In this document: positions 6,622-6,668 of the stretch, piece by piece
Position numbering within the stretch: the stretch's first letter is position 1
How the letters are laid out: each line of letters opens with the position of its first letter
Assembly (NCBI GenBank): GCA_021780545.1
Contig: JAJXYP010000074.1
Span: 1 to 6,668, forward strand
DNA length: 6,668 nt
DNA from: a bacterium
Lineage (GTDB): Bacteria; Patescibacteriota; Minisyncoccia; UBA6257; 2-01-FULL-56-20
Direction of reading: 5' to 3'
Translations under genes and position numbers: made by a program
Notes under the pieces: model-generated
Databases searched by the model: none
Seen by the model: the letters and a program-made list of their open reading frames with translations, nothing else
Told to the model about the DNA's origin: nothing

Positions 6622-6635
6622 AGCCAGAAGCCAGA
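6622..6635 (+). repeat. Short tandem repeat AGCCAGA x2 in the 5' leader
   Basis: Two perfect copies of AGCCAGA (6622-6628 and 6629-6635) lie side by side in the predicted leader just upstream of the A-rich Shine-Dalgarno. Two seven-base units can arise by chance or slippage, and no function is evident. Confidence 0.4.
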
Positions 6636-6637
6636 AA

Positions 6638-6644
6638 AAAGGAG
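6638..6644 (+). promoter_or_regulatory. Shine-Dalgarno AAAGGAG for the right-edge gene
   Basis: AAAGGAG ends six bases before the ATG at 6651 and lies in an A-rich stretch, an ideal ribosome-binding arrangement. It fixes the start codon of the partial gene. It is the only clear Shine-Dalgarno in the window; the other four visible starts lack one. Confidence 0.85.
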
Positions 6645-6650
6645 TTTGTT

Positions 6651-6668
6651 ATGAGGGGCACATCGAAT
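6651..6668 (+). CDS. Start of an unidentified gene (six codons, cut by window end)
   Basis: An ATG after a well-spaced Shine-Dalgarno and a strong upstream promoter opens a frame reading MRGTSN before the window ends. The basic N-terminus is too short to suggest family or location. The gene is divergent from the 392/97-aa operon and has its own promoter with a possible operator. The strength of the upstream signals makes this a credible gene start, but its function cannot be read here. Confidence 0.7.

Noticed and set aside
1..6668. UGA-recoded genetic code (as in Gracilibacteria/SR1), CRISPR array, tRNA, mobile element
   Set aside because: TGA is used as the stop of uvrA and of the 392-aa gene at sensible protein ends. 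No spaced direct repeats, cloverleaf, transposase or terminal repeats were seen by eye.

Overview
This window looks like a chromosomal segment of a bacterium from the Candidate Phyla Radiation (Patescibacteria, probably a Parcubacteria-like lineage). The evidence is indirect. UvrC is very short (439 aa) and goes straight from its UVR motif through a linker to the RNase H domain, with no helix-hairpin-helix tail, as I recall for that group. Translation starts mostly lack Shine-Dalgarno sequences. Two adjacent genes match no family I know. TGA, TAA and TAG all end genes, so the code is standard and the UGA-as-glycine lineages are excluded.

Layout. Bases 1-2653 (+ strand) hold the 3' part of uvrA and a complete uvrC, joined by a 4-base ATGA overlap: a nucleotide-excision-repair operon without uvrB in view. 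A 76-base gap with a GC-rich nested hairpin separates uvrC from the convergent recG (2730-4949, - strand). Just upstream of recG are a compact promoter giving a nearly leaderless mRNA and, overlapping it, the rho-independent terminator of the next - strand operon. That operon (5053-6521) encodes two unrecognised, apparently cytoplasmic, charged helical proteins of 392 and 97 aa, again joined by an ATGA overlap. Bases 6522-6650 are an AT-rich divergent promoter region. It has a strong + strand promoter, an 8-bp-arm inverted repeat over that promoter, and the window's only clear Shine-Dalgarno, which serves a gene of which just six codons are visible.

How the genes work together. UvrA finds bulky DNA lesions and loads UvrB. 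UvrC then makes the 3' and 5' incisions. RecG reverses stalled replication forks and branch-migrates Holliday junctions. The left two thirds is therefore a DNA-repair neighbourhood. The role of the 392/97-aa pair is unknown, and nothing in the sequence ties it to repair beyond adjacency.

Most notable points: the reduced UvrC with a histidine exactly where the first of four Fe-S cysteines should be; the terminator/promoter overlap with leaderless recG; lineage-type low-complexity linkers in both UvrC and RecG; and the orphan two-gene operon with its divergent, palindrome-bearing promoter. I see no CRISPR array, tRNA, rRNA, insertion sequence or defence system.
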